Source: an uncultured Dehalococcoidia bacterium | GTDB lineage: Bacteria; Chloroflexota; Dehalococcoidia; Dehalococcoidales; UBA1222 | DNA length: 64,000 nucleotides | Assembly: GCA_903844845.1 (NCBI GenBank) | Contig: CAIMVG010000009.1 | Span: 96,775 to 160,774, forward strand | Reading direction: 5' to 3' | Part shown: positions 62,876-64,000 of the stretch, piece after piece | How the letters are laid out: each line of letters begins with the position of its first letter | Numbering within the stretch: the first letter of the stretch is position 1 | Notes under the pieces: model-generated | Databases searched by the model: none | Told to the model about the DNA's origin: nothing | Seen by the model: the letters and a program-made list of their open reading frames with translations, nothing else | Translations under genes and position numbers: made by a program

Positions 62876-63099
62876 TATGCCGCCTTCGCGCCGGCTGCCG
62901 GTTCGCGGACCAGTTTTTCGGCTATGCAGACGTGGGAATATCTGACGACGGGATTATCAGCCGCCCATTTCGGCACTTTCGCGTCGATATTAGACACAAG
63001 TTTGCCCGTTTCAGACACGAACGGTGCGATGGTGCGCACGTCGAGCCATTCCCGTGCGCCGTTCTTCCTGATTGCCGCGTAACAGCCTGTTCTTTCCAT
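62875..63099 (-). CDS. Small phage protein, 74 residues
   Basis: ATG at 63099 with GGAG seven nt upstream. The longer frame from 63309 overlaps a gene in another frame and is Arg/Pro-rich noise. Product: MERTGCYAAIRKNGAREW, DVRTIAPFVSETGKLVSNID, KWAADNPVVRYSHVCIAEKL. No family recognised. Coupled to the downstream cysteine-rich gene. Confidence 0.55.
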   Translation of the reverse strand: MERTGCYAAIRKNGAREWLDVRTIAPFVSETGKLVSNIDAKVPKWAADNPVVRYSHVCIAEKLVREPAAGAKAA

Positions 63100-63140
63100 T
63101 TTATTTCTCCTTCGCCCGGCGGCCGCTGCCGCCTGCGGCG

Positions 63141-63338
63141 TTAAAACGTGAATTCCGGTTCTACGAGTTCGGTGACGACCAGCGGGGGCTGGATTTGGAG
63201 CCGGATGAAGCGCCGCTGCGCCAGTTTTATGGCGTAGGCGGCGAAAGCCGCCTGGCTGCGCTTCTGGCCGGCTGCGCAGTTTCCCGCGCTCGGACATAAC
63301 CCGGGGCATATCTTTTTTCCGCAGCTGGTTTCTTTCAT
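63141..63338 (-). CDS. Small cysteine-rich phage protein, 65 residues
   Basis: ATG 63338 with GGAG eight nt upstream. N-terminal MKETSCGKKICPGLCPSAG with four cysteines (fifth in NCAAGQ), then a basic helix (KRSQAAFAAYAIKLAQRRFI). First of three leftward mini-genes. Function unknown. Confidence 0.55.
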   Translation of the reverse strand: MKETSCGKKICPGLCPSAGNCAAGQKRSQAAFAAYAIKLAQRRFIRLQIQPPLVVTELVEPEFTF

Positions 63339-64000
63339 CAGACTTCTCCTTATTATTTTTTTACCTGCCCCCATTACCAGAACAAAGTGGTGTGAACAAA
63401 GCGCCGTAACCCGAAGGGGCGTAACGCAGTGAAGCAACGCACCGCGTTTTACGGCATAGCGCCGTGAACACAGATAGTTTGTGCGTGGGGGCAGGTGATA
63501 AATCGTCTTTACATAGAAAGACTGGCAATAACACGCGAGTGAGACAGCTAGTTAGCCATTTCAGTAGGCATGCTGACGAACGAGCATCCAGTTTTGCCAG
63601 CCGGTAGCTTCGGGGCGGGTAACTACCGCCGAAGAGAGAGACAACTAGTTAGCCATTTCTGTAGGCATGTTGGCGAACGAAGCGGCAGCCGGGGCGAAGC
63701 AACGGCTAGCCCTGCGGAGCAGGGCAGGTAATTGCCCGCCATCCCCATCCCCCGCGAGCGAGGCGGCGGCACCTTAGCCCCGCAGGGGTAAATGGCCATC
63801 GTTCTGCGGAAGCTGAGGCATAACCCGCCGCCGAGCGAGCATCCCGCGTGCCCTGGGGAGGCGAGGCCTGCCGAGTTGAGGCGGTGCGCACAATTAACTT
63901 ATGTTACCGGCCAGACTGAGCCGCAGTGAAGTTAGCATAAGACTTGATTGTGCGCAGGGGCGGGGTACAGATGCGGCCCTTCGATACATTTGATGGAAAA
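63339..64000. repeat. Repeat-rich non-coding region at the right end
   Basis: No supported gene. A 43-nt unit occurs twice, at 63541-63583 and 63638-63680, with 39 of 43 matches and a period of 97. A 10-bp inverted repeat TGCGCACAAT (63885-63894) and ATTGTGCGCA (63947-63956) encloses AACTTATG-type sub-repeats. Short motifs (GCGCCGTAAC, GGCGAACGAAGC) recur. Could be a phage origin, a structured RNA, or a control region. Confidence 0.5.

Noticed and set aside
62426..63082. 218-codon plus-strand frame in the prophage
   Set aside because: Runs through a terminator and lies antisense to three small genes with good ribosome binding sites.
63541..63680. Possible CRISPR array
   Set aside because: Only two imperfect 43-nt copies with a 54-nt gap of unrelated sequence, no third repeat and no cas gene.
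63706..63891. 61-codon minus-strand frame
   Set aside because: Arg/Ala-rich, no ribosome binding site, inside a repeat-rich region.

Overview
The window reads as a chromosome segment of an organohalide-respiring Chloroflexi bacterium of the class Dehalococcoidia (Dehalogenimonas/Dehalococcoides type). This is inferred from a reductive dehalogenase with its anchor protein (rdhA, rdhB), the dprA-topA-xerC block, a group-4-hydrogenase-like complex and a Tat-exported molybdenum enzyme. No rRNA gene, intact tRNA gene or CRISPR array was seen.

Layout. 1-1400: end of the trigger factor gene and clpP. 1435-3384: a decaying patch with a pfkB-kinase remnant, an intact formyltransferase and a frameshifted purN-like pseudogene. 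3408-9539 (minus): PHP phosphoesterase, Xaa-Pro peptidase, XerC-type recombinase, topoisomerase I and DprA. 9763-12123: a geranylgeranyl-reductase-like flavoprotein, an unusual GreA fusion and a small membrane protein. 12212-15054 (minus): ppnP and an ABC-2 exporter. 15439-32677: housekeeping and stress genes (HTH protein and PilT, zinc-ribbon proteins, bS21, an adenylate-kinase-like enzyme, P-type ATPase, MFS transporter, TypA/BipA, DEAD-box helicase, aldo/keto reductase, receiver protein, PrsW, M50-CBS protease), followed by aquaporin.

33584-40757 is a six-gene, translationally coupled operon for a complex-I/group-4-hydrogenase-like membrane complex. Its ion-channel subunits keep their key charged residues. 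Its hydrogenase-like subunits have lost all four NiFe cysteines and all four N2-type FeS cysteines, and no ferredoxin subunit is encoded. 41565-46907 (minus) is a dehalogenase cluster with an uncharacterised 401-residue protein, a YkgJ cysteine-cluster protein, a membrane-anchored double-CxxC protein and an internally deleted duplicate of the latter. 46998-50981 (minus) encodes an exported xanthine-dehydrogenase-family enzyme of the PaoABC type.

51642-57376 holds an RNase D-like nuclease, a PAC2 protein, a J-domain coiled-coil protein, an LRR protein and a GT-C-like membrane protein. At 57447-57489 a 3' half of tRNA-Pro(GGG) marks the left attachment site of a prophage that fills the rest of the window: divergent repressor/Cro-like control region, early genes (recombination-directionality-factor-like, DnaD-like, RusA) and tiny zinc-ribbon genes. 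The right end is a repeat-rich non-coding stretch.

Most notable: the apparently cofactor-free Ehr-like complex; a 5' leader element shared by two zf-trcl genes that can mask the Shine-Dalgarno; the dehalogenase/Mo-enzyme island with its gene remnants; and the tRNA-Pro prophage junction.
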